NCBI GenBank assembly: GCA_016744695.1
Contig: JADGDV010000026.1
Location: forward strand, 10,931 to 61,824
DNA length: 50,894 nucleotides
Source: Hahellaceae bacterium
GTDB lineage: Bacteria > Pseudomonadota > Gammaproteobacteria > Pseudomonadales > Oleiphilaceae
Direction: 5' to 3'
A model generated the notes under the pieces. It ran no database searches. It was not told the origin of the DNA and worked only from the letters and a program-made list of their open reading frames with translations. Of this stretch, positions 36,112 to 44,693 are shown one piece after another; position 1 is the stretch's first letter; every line of letters starts with the position of its first letter. A program made the translations under genes and the position numbers.

Positions 36112-38214
36112 ATGATTAAAAAACTAATAAGTATGACAATTGCACCCGCACTTTTTTTAGGAATGGCGTCCACAGCTTTTGCTGCTGGTGGCGGCGGTGA
36201 AATAATAGCCAGTGACCCGACTAAGCACTTCGATGCAAAAGGTAAAATGCCTTCAAAGTATACAATTGAATCGCAAAACGGACTTCGTAAAAGTCTTCCG
36301 TTTGAAGACAAACGTGATTTTGAAGAAGCGAAAAGAGGTTTTCTTGCTGCCCCAGATTACAAGCAAATAATGGCTGAAGCAGGGCACGTAGCTTGGGACA
36401 TGGGAAGTTATGAGTTTCTACTTGAAGAGGGAAAGAACTTCGACAGTATGCACCCCTCGCTTCAGCGTCAGGCTATTCTTAATATGGCCTATGGTTTATA
36501 TGAAGTACTACCGGGAAAAATCTATCAAGTACGTGGTTATGATCTAGCCAATATTAGTTTTATTAAAGGTGATACAGGCTGGATTATTTTTGATCCGCTA
36601 ACGACAAAAGAAACGGCTGCCGCCGCACTAAAATTTATCAATGAACAGCTTGGCGAACGTCCTGTTGTCGCCGTTGTTTATTCGCATTCACACGGAGATC
36701 ACTTTGGTGGCGCTCGTGGTGTTGTCGATGAAGCCGATGTTAAAAGTGGTAAGGTAAAAGTTATTGCATCAACAGGTTTTATGCATCATGCAGTTTCTGA
36801 GAATGTGATGGCGGGTAATGCCATGACTCGACGATTATTCTTTCAATACGGTGCTCTTCTGCCCCGCGGTCCATTTGGTCATGTTGATCAATCTATTGGT
36901 AAAAACATTGCAAGCGGCAATGCTGGCTTGCTTGCACCGAATGTCATTATTGAAAAAGACTTCGAGACCATGACCGTTGATGGTATCAAAATGGTCTTCC
37001 AAAATACCCCTGGCACCGAAGCACCAGCCGAAATGAATACTTGGTTTCCAGAGATGAAAGCGTTCTGGGCAGCCGAGAACATTACAGGCACCATTCACAA
37101 TATTTATACTTTGCGTGGTGCGTTGGTTCGTGATGCGTTGGAATGGTCTAAGCAAATCAATGTGGCACTCTATAAATTTGGCCAAGATGCTGATGTTATG
37201 TTTGCATCACACAGTTGGCCTCGTTGGGGCAATGAACGTATTCAAGAAGTGATGCGCACCCAGCGTGATACTTACGCCCACTTAAATAACCAAGTTCTGC
37301 ATTTAGCTAACAAAGGCGTGACAGTTAATCAGGTTCACAATATATACAAGCTGCCCGACAGCCTGCGAAACCAGTGGGCTGCACATAGCTACCACGGATC
37401 TGAAGAGCATAATAGTCGCGCAGTTATTAACCGTTATTTAGGCTATTGGGATGCTAACCCTGCTACTTTGATGCCTCTGTCACCTGAAGATTCAGCGCCG
37501 TTGTATGTTGAAATGATGGGCGGTGCCGATAAAATCATCAAAAAGGGTCAAAAACTCTACGATGAAGGCAAGTATTTTTATGCCACCGAAATTCTAAACA
37601 AGTTGAATTATGCCGAGCCGGAAAATCAGGCGGCAAAAGACTTGTTGGCTGATGTGTATGAGCAAATCGGCTATCAGAAAGAAAGTCCGAGTGTTCGTAA
37701 TAGTTTCCTTGCGGCGGCTTACGAATTACGCAATGGTATGCCAAGCGGTGCATCCCCCTCAACGGCTGGACCTGATGTGATTCGTGGTATGTCTACAGCA
37801 TTATGGTTGGACTTTTTAGCGGTGCGCTTAGATGTTAGTAAGGCTGAAGGCAAGCATTTCGTTATTAACTTTGTTACTCCGGATAATGATGAGAAATACT
37901 TGATTGAACTCAGCAATTCTGCATTGACCAATATTGAAGGTGTTCAGTCACCAAAAGCCGATCTTACCATTACCATGAATCGCTCCGATCTTAACGATAT
38001 AATGATGGGCAAAGTAAGCTTTGATGACAAGATCGAGGAAGGTAAGGCTAAGTTAAAAGGAGACCGTAAGCCTTATGATGAACTGGAAAGCATGCTGACA
38101 ACGTTCACTATAGAGTTTGAACTGATACCTGGCACTTTGTCAGGTGCAGTATCGATACCTTCTAATAACAACCCTTTTAAGCAAGCTACTCCCGCTGACT
38201 CGTCAGGAGGTTAA
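36112..38214 (+). CDS. Secreted alkylsulfatase, SdsA1 type (MBL fold)
   Basis: A 700-residue zinc enzyme that hydrolyses alkyl sulfates such as dodecyl sulfate to alcohol and sulfate. A Sec signal is cleaved near AFA-AGG. The metal motif HSHGDH is at residues 192-197. Downstream are the dinuclear-zinc ligands in NTPGTEAPAEMNTWFPE and ASHSWPRWG. The region around 480-560 is the helical dimerisation domain and the last ~130 residues are the SCP2-like domain that binds the alkyl chain. GGAG precedes the ATG. It is monocistronic, ends at a large hairpin, and is mechanistically unrelated to the formylglycine sulfatases at 4039 and 10337. Confidence 0.95.
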   Translation: MIKKLISMTIAPALFLGMASTAFAAGGGGEIIASDPTKHFDAKGKMPSKYTIESQNGLRKSLPFEDKRDFEEAKRGFLAAPDYKQIMAEAGHVAWDMGSYEFLLEEGKNFDSMHPSLQRQAILNMAYGLYEVLPGKIYQVRGYDLANISFIKGDTGWIIFDPLTTKETAAAALKFINEQLGERPVVAVVYSHSHGDHFGGARGVVDEADVKSGKVKVIASTGFMHHAVSENVMAGNAMTRRLFFQYGALLPRGPFGHVDQSIGKNIASGNAGLLAPNVIIEKDFETMTVDGIKMVFQNTPGTEAPAEMNTWFPEMKAFWAAENITGTIHNIYTLRGALVRDALEWSKQINVALYKFGQDADVMFASHSWPRWGNERIQEVMRTQRDTYAHLNNQVLHLANKGVTVNQVHNIYKLPDSLRNQWAAHSYHGSEEHNSRAVINRYLGYWDANPATLMPLSPEDSAPLYVEMMGGADKIIKKGQKLYDEGKYFYATEILNKLNYAEPENQAAKDLLADVYEQIGYQKESPSVRNSFLAAAYELRNGMPSGASPSTAGPDVIRGMSTALWLDFLAVRLDVSKAEGKHFVINFVTPDNDEKYLIELSNSALTNIEGVQSPKADLTITMNRSDLNDIMMGKVSFDDKIEEGKAKLKGDRKPYDELESMLTTFTIEFELIPGTLSGAVSIPSNNNPFKQATPADSSGG

Positions 38215-38255
38215 TGCATTTCTAATTGTAGTGCTGGCATTGCAATTGCAAGCAA

Positions 38256-38307
38256 TTAACATCTGATTAAGTGGACGGCGCAAAGCCGCCGTTGAATCAG
38301 ATGTTAA
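38256..38307. terminator. Large two-part hairpin between convergent genes
   Basis: TTAACATCTGATT and AATCAGATGTTAA form a perfect 13-bp outer stem; inside it ACGGCG and CGCCGT form a second 6-bp stem. It lies between the ends of the alkylsulfatase and pseudouridine synthase genes and can fold on both strands. There is no T tract, so it may be an mRNA 3'-end stabiliser or a relic of a small repeat element rather than a simple terminator. Confidence 0.5.
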
Positions 38308-38371
38308 TATGGCTACTTTGGGTGAGAGCTTGTTATATTGTCTTCATTATTTAAATCTACGGTTAAACCAT

Positions 38372-39277
38372 TCAAATCTTTATCGTTTCTTTCACCGATA
38401 AGTGATTGTCACAACTAAAGCACCTTGGACGCTGTGTCACTGGGTCAATAAATTGAAGCTCCTTTGCCAGTAATTGCAATGGTGCTGAATAGTTATCCGC
38501 TGATAGCGGCTGTAATTGCGGGTAGTATTTGTCATTCAGTATTGGCCAGCCCAGTGTCTGCATGTGTACCCGCAATTGATGTGTTTTTCCTGTCACGGGG
38601 TTTAATTCAAATAAGGCCTTCTGAGTAGATTGCTGTAAGCATCGAATCACTGAGTGGCTATTGGCTTTTCCCTCGGTCACACACATGCGAAAGTGTGGTT
38701 CGGATTTCACTATACGATTTTTTATTTCCCACTTTTGACCTATAAGATTTTCATCGCCACTGATTTTGGCAATAGCCTGATAGGTTTTGTGTATTTGTCG
38801 AGTCTCAAATAGATGATGGTAACGATGGCGGGTGTCAGGGTTAACAGAGAACATGACCAAGCCTGCTGTCACTCTATCTAATCGATGCAATGCTTGTAAG
38901 GTATCAATACCAGTGTTGCGTCGTAAACGATTTTGCAGACATTCATTTACATAAATGCCACCGGGGGTTACTGCTAAAAAGTGGGGTTTATAGGCTACTA
39001 AAATATGTTGATCTTGAAATAGTATCGTTTCTTTAAAGGGGATGCTGGGTTCGCTTTCGACTTCTCTGTAATAGTAGACTCGTAGCTGTGACTGAAAAAG
39101 TGATTGTGCCGTTATTAGCGAGCCATCGTGGCAGTGTACTTTGCCATCGGCGATGCGCTGACGCCAAATCTGAGCATCAATATAGGGGAATTTAATGATC
39201 AAATATTCGAGCACCGTGGCTACGCCGGGGTTAGTCTGCGGTAAACTCAGCTTTGATGGGTACTCCGAAATTGCCAT
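38372..39277 (-). CDS. RluA-family pseudouridine synthase
   Basis: A 301-residue RNA-modifying enzyme that isomerises uridine in rRNA or tRNA. The catalytic motif is LHRLDRVTAGLVMFS (the Asp is the nucleophile). KPHFLAVTPGG lies in the conserved first motif, and the end has NPVTGKTHQLRVHMQTLGWPI. Usual RluA enzymes have HRLDxxTSG; here the Ser is Ala. The N-terminal ~80 residues resemble a short S4-like segment. The exact target base cannot be told. The gene is single and is divergent from the cupin gene. Confidence 0.9.
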   Translation of the reverse strand: MAISEYPSKLSLPQTNPGVATVLEYLIIKFPYIDAQIWRQRIADGKVHCHDGSLITAQSLFQSQLRVYYYREVESEPSIPFKETILFQDQHILVAYKPHFLAVTPGGIYVNECLQNRLRRNTGIDTLQALHRLDRVTAGLVMFSVNPDTRHRYHHLFETRQIHKTYQAIAKISGDENLIGQKWEIKNRIVKSEPHFRMCVTEGKANSHSVIRCLQQSTQKALFELNPVTGKTHQLRVHMQTLGWPILNDKYYPQLQPLSADNYSAPLQLLAKELQFIDPVTQRPRCFSCDNHLSVKETIKI

Positions 39278-39441
39278 TTAGTGGTCCAAATTTTTGACTA
39301 TAGTATGAGCTTAATAGCACTAGGCTGTGAGGTTTGTCAGCGCGCCCATTTTCTGTAAAGATGACTTGATATGGTACATTTTTATTAAGCTTACTGCCTA
39401 TAAAGTCTCGAGCTCTTCTCAATTAACGAGTTAACTACCTT

Positions 39442-40098
39442 ATGCTAAACATGGATTTCAGTAAGAATGTGGTCATTAACACCGCTGAGCAACCTTGGGT
39501 TGCCAGCCCTCTTGCCGGCGTATGGCGTAAACCGCTTGCTCGTGAAGACGCCGAACGCGGCCATGCGACCAGCATTGTCAAATATGATGCCGGAGCTAAG
39601 TTCACTTCTCATGAGCATCCATTAGGTGAAGAAATCTTAGTGTTAGAAGGTACCTTTTCTGATGAAACCGGAGACTTCTCTGCTGGCACCTACTTTAGAA
39701 ATCCGCCGGGCTTTCGCCATGCACCCTTTAGCAAAGATGGCTGCCTGCTATTGGTAAAATTACATCAGTTTCTACCTAATGATACACAACGGGTATGCAT
39801 TAACACCCGCGAGCAGCCTTGGCAACCCGGCATTGGCGGTTTAGAAGTAATGTCGCTGCATTCTTTTGAAGGTGAGCACACAGCGCTAGTAAAATGGCCG
39901 GCTAACGAAGTATTTCAACCACACTCCCACTTTGGAGGTGAAGAAATTCTAGTGCTGTCAGGGACTTTTCAAGATGAACACGGTAGCTACCCAAAGCACA
40001 CATGGCTGCGCAGTGCCCATATGAGCCAGCACCACCCGTTTGTAAAAGAGCCTACCGTTATTTTTGTGAAGGTAGGGCACCTAGCGCCTTGTGATTAA
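39442..40098 (+). CDS. Double-cupin protein, ChrR cupin-like
   Basis: A 218-residue protein made of two similar cupin domains. Repeat 1 has INTAEQPWVASPLAGV, then SHEHPLGEEILVLEGTFSDE; repeat 2 has INTREQPWQPGIGGLEV, then HSHFGGEEILVLSGTFQDE. The H-x-H and Glu residues suggest a metal site in each. The pattern is that of the cupin domain of the anti-sigma factor ChrR, but no sigma factor gene is adjacent and the zinc-binding N-terminal part of ChrR is missing. The start may be 39442 or the ATG at 39451. It may be a small metal-dependent enzyme or a sensor. Confidence 0.88.
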   Translation: MLNMDFSKNVVINTAEQPWVASPLAGVWRKPLAREDAERGHATSIVKYDAGAKFTSHEHPLGEEILVLEGTFSDETGDFSAGTYFRNPPGFRHAPFSKDGCLLLVKLHQFLPNDTQRVCINTREQPWQPGIGGLEVMSLHSFEGEHTALVKWPANEVFQPHSHFGGEEILVLSGTFQDEHGSYPKHTWLRSAHMSQHHPFVKEPTVIFVKVGHLAPCD

Positions 40099-40108
40099 GC
40101 ATTTACAT

Positions 40109-40690
40109 TTATCGTTCAATATTAAGTTTTTTTATTTTAGAACGTAGCGTGCTGGGTGGCAGGTCGAGGATTTCTGCCGCGCCTTGTTTACCTGCGATAA
40201 CCCAATTTACAGAGTTGAGTATGTTAATAATGTGTTGCCGCTCGGCATCCGCTAGTGTAGCTATGGAGGGAGATGCTATAAAAGCGGGGGCGACTTCATT
40301 TGAGGGCTGGCCTACAATAGCTGCTCGTTCAAGGATATTCTGAAGTTCACGGATATTCCCCGGCCAATGGTAATTGCATAGGTACTCAAGAGAAGACTTG
40401 GATACTGACTTAAACTTTTTACCCATTTTTTGGTTTAAGCGTTTAAGAATATGATCGACCAATTATCTCTTCCATTAGGTAGCGGTTTTCAGTTTGTAGC
40501 TTTTCTTTGAGTTGTTCGACCTGAAGTCTAGTTGCTTCTAGTTGCTGCTCTGATTTTTTGCGTTCTGAAATATCTTTGAAAACGATGACGGCACCAATAA
40601 TTTTATCATCACGCAATAATCGCCGTGCTAACGTACTCCACGGGATCGATTTGACCGTTTTCTTTATAGGTCAGTGATATTGAGCAAGAG
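40109..40690 (-). pseudogene. Broken PAS/sigma-54-dependent regulator with AAA+ core deleted
   Basis: The minus strand holds both ends of a sigma-54 activator without its middle. The 5' part reads YKENGQIDPVEYVSTAII, then after a one-base frameshift GAVIVFKDISERKKSEQQLE and a coiled segment to NRYLMEEIIG: the end of a PAS domain and the linker. It then jumps, with another frame change at about 40462, to VDHILKRLNQKMGKKF, YHWPGNIRELQNILERAAIV and a Fis-type HTH ending at 40109. The Walker A/B and GAFTGA regions, some 200 residues, are gone, so it cannot activate sigma-54 polymerase. A small product with only the DNA-binding HTH (117 residues from a TTG) could still be made, but this is doubtful. 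Confidence 0.88.
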
Positions 40691-40843
40691 GGCGTCGCTA
40701 GAGCGTTATTGCAATAGAGTAAAAATAGAAGTGTGATTAGAGGGTATTGCATCACTGTGGCTAGTCCTTTATACACGACATTAGATAAAAAACTAGCATA
40801 GATTAATATGTCTTACCAACTTAAGAGGATGCACTTTTGCTGA

Positions 40844-41542
40844 TTATTTAAATATAAGCTGAATTTGCCCAGAAACCTTTACATTAATGGTGCTATTACC
40901 CTCTTCCACTGAAGGCGATGCTGAATCTGATGCCATGCTCATTTCAGCTCTCATCATTGTGCGTCTAACTGGAGGGCGTTGCATGCCAGTATTTACATTA
41001 ATAGCAACCACTTGATAGCTATCAGCCCCCATGGTCTTCTGCATTAATGTTGCTCGTTCTTTAAATTGATTGAGTGCTTCAACGGAAAGTACATTTTCAG
41101 TTTTTTGGAGAACTTTTTTGCTTACATCAAAACGCATCGATGAAATTTTCAGTTCTTCTTGTAGCTTCCCCACAAGGTTAGACAGCTGGTCTATATCTGA
41201 ACTCTTCAACTCAATTTGCTGAGAGGCTTTCCAGCCTACAATTTGTTGATTTTGATAAACGGGCTGTGTTTGATAATTGCTTGTTTCGTAGTGTATGCCC
41301 TTTGTTGTTTTTACCGTTTTTAATGCTGAGGCCATTTGTTTGTTAACGACTTTATTGGCCTCTGATGATTGTAGTGCTTGATGCAACGCGAGGAGGGTGA
41401 CTTTCATTATGTCATTGTCAATCTCATCTTCTGCATCTGCTGAAAGGTGGTAAAGGTTATAGTTAAGGTCTTCCGCATATGACGGAAGAGAAAAAGCCAC
41501 GGCGAATAGTAGAGTTATTGTTATCTTCAGTGCATATTTCAT
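40844..41542 (-). CDS. Periplasmic SIMPL (DUF541) domain protein
   Basis: A 232-residue exported protein starting at the ATG at 41542, which has GAGAG before it; the frame is open 45 bases further. The signal peptide is cleaved near SYA-EDL. The SIMPL domain shows VTLLALHQALQSSEANKVVN, an SSDIDQLSNLVGKL segment and the late KISSMRFDVSKKVLQ and EALNQFKERATLMQKTMGAD. Relatives (YggE-like) are periplasmic proteins linked to oxidative stress tolerance, without a known reaction. It is monocistronic. Confidence 0.85.
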   Translation of the reverse strand: MKYALKITITLLFAVAFSLPSYAEDLNYNLYHLSADAEDEIDNDIMKVTLLALHQALQSSEANKVVNKQMASALKTVKTTKGIHYETSNYQTQPVYQNQQIVGWKASQQIELKSSDIDQLSNLVGKLQEELKISSMRFDVSKKVLQKTENVLSVEALNQFKERATLMQKTMGADSYQVVAINVNTGMQRPPVRRTMMRAEMSMASDSASPSVEEGNSTINVKVSGQIQLIFK

Positions 41543-41587
41543 AAAAAACTCTCGTATATTTTTCTGTTGATTAATGCTTGAAATCAA

Positions 41588-41854
41588 GTGTTAGTTAAGT
41601 CGTTATAGGTGAATCCTAGCAGCTCTTCATCGCTTCGAATAGTAGGTATTATCTCTGATCGAATGTCGATGTAATGTAGGCTACTATTATTGCTTCATCT
41701 GGCGCAATGATGGCTGTGGTTATGTTGACGGATATTTCAACTCACTTTGGCTGAGTTGGCAGTATAAGCAAAAGATACATGCTGTTCGGCCATACTAATT
41801 TGACCTGCTGTGTACAATTATTGAGCGAATTATTTAACCATAAGGATTTGCTCA
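41588..41854. other. Intergenic region between divergent SIMPL and CHI-like genes
   Basis: These 267 bases contain no convincing gene. A small inverted repeat (CAACTCA/TGAGTTG, 41738-41758) may be an operator or hairpin. AAGGA lies before the ATG at 41855. Confidence 0.4.
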
Positions 41855-42457
41855 ATGAACTTGTTTCTAAAAATACTCATAATCTTTCAGTCTCTGGTTT
41901 TATGGGGCGTATTTTCAGTGTCTGCTCATGCGATGGATATCAATGGAATAAGAATACAAGATACTCTTAGATCGCATGCTGAGCAGCCAGAGTTAACACT
42001 TAATGGAGCCAGTATTCGAAAGGCATATTTGTTTGTGGATGTTTATATTGGCTCGTTATATTTGGAACAAAAATATAACGATGCAGATGCTATCTTTAAT
42101 GATGATGGCTATAAACGCATGAGCTTTTATATGTTAAGAAATGTGAGAGGAAAGCGTATTGCTACAGCCCTTAAAGATGCTATGCAGGTCAATCTCACAA
42201 GGGAAGAAATAGATGGGTTTAAAAAGGAATTTTCGCTATTAATTAAATATATGGATCGAACAATGAAAGAAGGTGAGGAAGGCATTGTTGAGTACACACC
42301 TGGGAAGGGCTCTAAGTTCATAACGGGCAATGAAGTAAAAGGGGTTATTCCAGGAAAAGCATTTTTTAACGCTATACTCTCTTCTTGGATTGGGAAGCAG
42401 CCTGTAAGCAATGTAATGAAGCAAGAGCTGTTGGGTAATTTTAATAACGCTGATTGA
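41855..42457 (+). CDS. Chalcone-isomerase-like exported protein
   Basis: A 200-residue protein with a signal peptide cleaved near AHA-MDI. The mature part follows the bacterial chalcone isomerase-like family: LTLNGASIRKAYLFVDVYIG SLYLEQ (first strands), RMSFYMLRNVRGKRIATALK, and GKGSKFITGNEVKGVIPGKA FFNAILSSWIGKQPVS at the end. In bacteria the family is not thought to isomerise chalcones; members may bind fatty acids or serve in the periplasm, but this is unproven. It may be co-transcribed with the DUF2505 gene about 100 bases downstream. Confidence 0.88.
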   Translation: MNLFLKILIIFQSLVLWGVFSVSAHAMDINGIRIQDTLRSHAEQPELTLNGASIRKAYLFVDVYIGSLYLEQKYNDADAIFNDDGYKRMSFYMLRNVRGKRIATALKDAMQVNLTREEIDGFKKEFSLLIKYMDRTMKEGEEGIVEYTPGKGSKFITGNEVKGVIPGKAFFNAILSSWIGKQPVSNVMKQELLGNFNNAD

Positions 42458-42554
42458 TCAAAATGCCTGATTACCCTGTCAGATTCGACATGGTAATCCA
42501 TATATCTCTTCGGTACTCTTGTTCTACTAATAATTGTGCGGGAGTAAGTAGTTG

Positions 42555-43052
42555 ATGGACGTAAATTTGTATCATCACTTTGAACATGGTGTAGACGAGG
42601 TGTTTAAGCATTTTTTCAATATCGAAAAAATTGAAGAAAAAAACAGGAGTCTGGGCAATAAAAAGCTAAACGTAGAACATTGTGAAATTCAGGGCGATAC
42701 GGGAAAAATTCGTATTTCTCGAGAGATCCCCCCTGCAGGTGAAATTCCATCTGCATTAAAAGCATTCCATAACGAAAAAAACCGCGTTACTCAAACTGAG
42801 CATTGGATAGTGAAAGATGATGGCTCATATTTTTGTGAATACGATGTTGAAATTGAAGGGGTTCCTGCAAAACTTCAAGGCAAGATGCACCTGGTATCAA
42901 AAGGAGAGCATGCAGTTAACAATGTTTCTTTGAATATAAAATGCAAAGTGCCGTTTTTAGGTAAGATCATCACGGGGTTCCTTGCTAAGGATGCGACGCT
43001 TCAGATGGATACCGAATATGAACTTATCAAACAGCAGTTGATTGCAGACTGA
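42555..43052 (+). CDS. DUF2505 family protein
   Basis: A 165-residue cytoplasmic protein from the ATG at 42555, preceded by GGGAG. It shows the layout of DUF2505, a START/SRPBCC-like lipid-binding fold: VNLYHHFEHGVDEVFKHFF at the start, a basic beta-rich centre with RITQTEHWIV-type sequence (VTQTEHWIVKDDGSYFCEYD), and a C-terminal long helix (GKIITGFLAKDATLQMDTEY). The function of the family is unknown. Confidence 0.8.
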   Translation: MDVNLYHHFEHGVDEVFKHFFNIEKIEEKNRSLGNKKLNVEHCEIQGDTGKIRISREIPPAGEIPSALKAFHNEKNRVTQTEHWIVKDDGSYFCEYDVEIEGVPAKLQGKMHLVSKGEHAVNNVSLNIKCKVPFLGKIITGFLAKDATLQMDTEYELIKQQLIAD

Positions 43053-43199
43053 TCTGAATGTTTTTTAAAAGTAAAAAGCGTTGCTCTGTTACTATGAACC
43101 GTTCTCCTATCTTCAAAACTTGTCTATTCAATAATAGGGTTGATTTAACTCTCTGGTGACGGAATACTAGTCTGATCAAACTTAGTTGAGGATAAATTA

Positions 43200-43439
43200 A
43201 TGTCTAGTGCAGGTATTGCTGCGGTATTAAGTCTAGTTGTTCCTGGTGTGGGGCAAATTTATAATGGCTTCTTTCTGCGAGGTATTTTCTGGCTAATTAT
43301 CACGCCTGGTTTTTGGATTGGCTCTGGCGGTATGCTAGGGTGGGTTTGTCATCTGATTGCAGCTTATACGGCCTACATCAAAGCAGAAGAAATCGCTTTG
43401 TTCGAAGTGAATAATAAGTCGAATAATGCTGATAATTAG
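43200..43439 (+). CDS. Small TM2-like membrane protein
   Basis: A 79-residue protein. Two hydrophobic segments (AGIAAVLSLVVPGVGQIYNG and the following FFLRGIFWLIITPGFWIGSG) with the PGxGQxYxG pattern match TM2-type small membrane proteins. GAGGATA precedes the ATG. The last ~15 residues are polar. The role is unknown. Confidence 0.78.
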   Translation: MSSAGIAAVLSLVVPGVGQIYNGFFLRGIFWLIITPGFWIGSGGMLGWVCHLIAAYTAYIKAEEIALFEVNNKSNNADN

Positions 43440-43444
43440 CTACA

Positions 43445-43473
43445 CTAACCTTATTAAACTTTAACAAGGTTAG
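43445..43473 (+). promoter_or_regulatory. Hairpin overlapping the next gene's Shine-Dalgarno
   Basis: CTAACCTTATTAAA, one base, TTTAACAAGGTTAG: a 14-bp stem with one mismatch whose 3' arm runs into TAGGAG, the Shine-Dalgarno of the binding-protein gene at 43483. It follows the previous stop by six bases. It could be a translation-blocking hairpin or a weak terminator. Confidence 0.4.
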
Positions 43474-43482
43474 GAGTCATTA

Positions 43483-44247
43483 ATGAGTCGTGGGGCAAGG
43501 TGTTTTGTTCTGTTTTGCGTTGCACTTATAGGCAGTGTCGCGTCCTTCTCATTGCGTGCTGAAGTGTTTACTTTGTACACCTATCATGACAAACCCCCTT
43601 ATTATCATAATCAAAATGCACAGGCCCATGAGCAGAGCATCTACGAAGATTTTGTTGCTTACCTGAATGAAAAACAAAAAGAGTTAAAGGTTGAACTTTT
43701 CTTTAAACCACGGAAACGATTGGAAAATCAGCTAAAAGAGGGGCAGCTAAACGGCGGTATTATCGGTGTAAACCCGCTTTGGTTTGATGACCAAGAGAAA
43801 AAGAAATTTTTGTGGAGTTCTGCCTTTATGCTTGATAAAGACGTTGTAGTGACTCAAAAAGGAAATTTGTTCGCTTACAGGCACCCCAATGATTTGGTTG
43901 GTCTGCGCTTGGCTTTATCCAGGGGGCTTTATTATTGGGGAATCACTGAACTTGCGGTTAATAAAAAAATAATAGTATACGAAACAGGTTCGGATGTTCA
44001 AAACCTTGAGATGGTTTTGCTGGGAAGGGTCGATGCTACAATTACTAGCATGCTGACCTTTAATTATTTCTCTAAAAATAAATTTTCGCCAGCTGACTTT
44101 TCTGTACTTGAAACACCTCATGATCAATATGAGAGAATGGTGTTGATCCCTCAGCATTATGAGCGCGCCCACCATACTTTAGAATCGATTATTCGAAAAG
44201 CAAGTGATGATCCTGAATGGCAGAATCGATTAAAAAACTACTTTTAA
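43483..44247 (+). CDS. Periplasmic solute-binding protein, family 3 type
   Basis: A 254-residue exported protein with a signal peptide cleaved near LRA-EVF. The two-lobed SBP_bac_3 pattern appears as FTLYTYHDKPPYYH at the start, EDFVAYLNEKQ, a hinge around NGGIIGVNPLWF and a second lobe with DLVGLRLALSRGLYYW and VLLGRVDATITSML. These proteins bind amino acids or small acids, but no permease or ATPase gene is adjacent. It may serve a transporter encoded elsewhere or a signalling receptor. Ligand unknown. Confidence 0.85.
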   Translation: MSRGARCFVLFCVALIGSVASFSLRAEVFTLYTYHDKPPYYHNQNAQAHEQSIYEDFVAYLNEKQKELKVELFFKPRKRLENQLKEGQLNGGIIGVNPLWFDDQEKKKFLWSSAFMLDKDVVVTQKGNLFAYRHPNDLVGLRLALSRGLYYWGITELAVNKKIIVYETGSDVQNLEMVLLGRVDATITSMLTFNYFSKNKFSPADFSVLETPHDQYERMVLIPQHYERAHHTLESIIRKASDDPEWQNRLKNYF

Positions 44248-44333
44248 AATTTTATTATGATGTTGAGTTAAATCACTTATTCTTGTGAGGTTAAGGTGCA
44301 TGTTGCATTGAATAGTGAAAAAAGGATATGCAA

Positions 44334-44693
44334 ATGAGAGTTATATTTACGTTAGTCTGTTTGGTTGTGGTGCTTACAGGGTGTGCAGGAAATAGTCAGC
44401 AAACCAGTGGTGGGCATAGTTCAACAACGGGAGAGATAGGGGAGCCTATTCGGGAAGCTTCAGCGTATGGTTTTGTTACTCAGATAGCTATTGAAAAAAG
44501 AGTGATGACTATAAAGCATGCCCCTATTCCAGAGATGAACTGGGCGCCGATGGTGATGCCTTTTAGTGTTGCCGATGATGTTGATTTATCTCTATTTAAA
44601 AGAGGGGATAAGGTTCAGTTTATTCTAGAGATTGATGAAGCCGATAATTACAGGATTAAGAGTGTAACGTTGATAGAAGATGATCACACATAA
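44334..44693 (+). CDS. CusF-like copper-binding lipoprotein
   Basis: A 119-residue lipoprotein (lipobox VLTGC) with a CusF-fold domain. The copper site pattern is present: GFVTQIAIEKRVMTIKHAPI, then MNWAPMVMPFSV, giving the His, Trp and two Met residues of CusF. The start is the ATG at 44334, which has AGGA at the right distance; the ATG at 44328 is too near to it. CusF shuttles periplasmic Cu(I)/Ag(I) to an RND efflux pump, but none is nearby. Its stop overlaps the end of the converging EAL gene by 10 bases. Confidence 0.88.
   Translation: MRVIFTLVCLVVVLTGCAGNSQQTSGGHSSTTGEIGEPIREASAYGFVTQIAIEKRVMTIKHAPIPEMNWAPMVMPFSVADDVDLSLFKRGDKVQFILEIDEADNYRIKSVTLIEDDHT

Noticed and set aside
39231-39422. 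63-codon minus-strand frame before the pseudouridine synthase
   Set aside because: It overlaps the synthase start in another frame and shows no recognisable motif; I could not support it as a gene.
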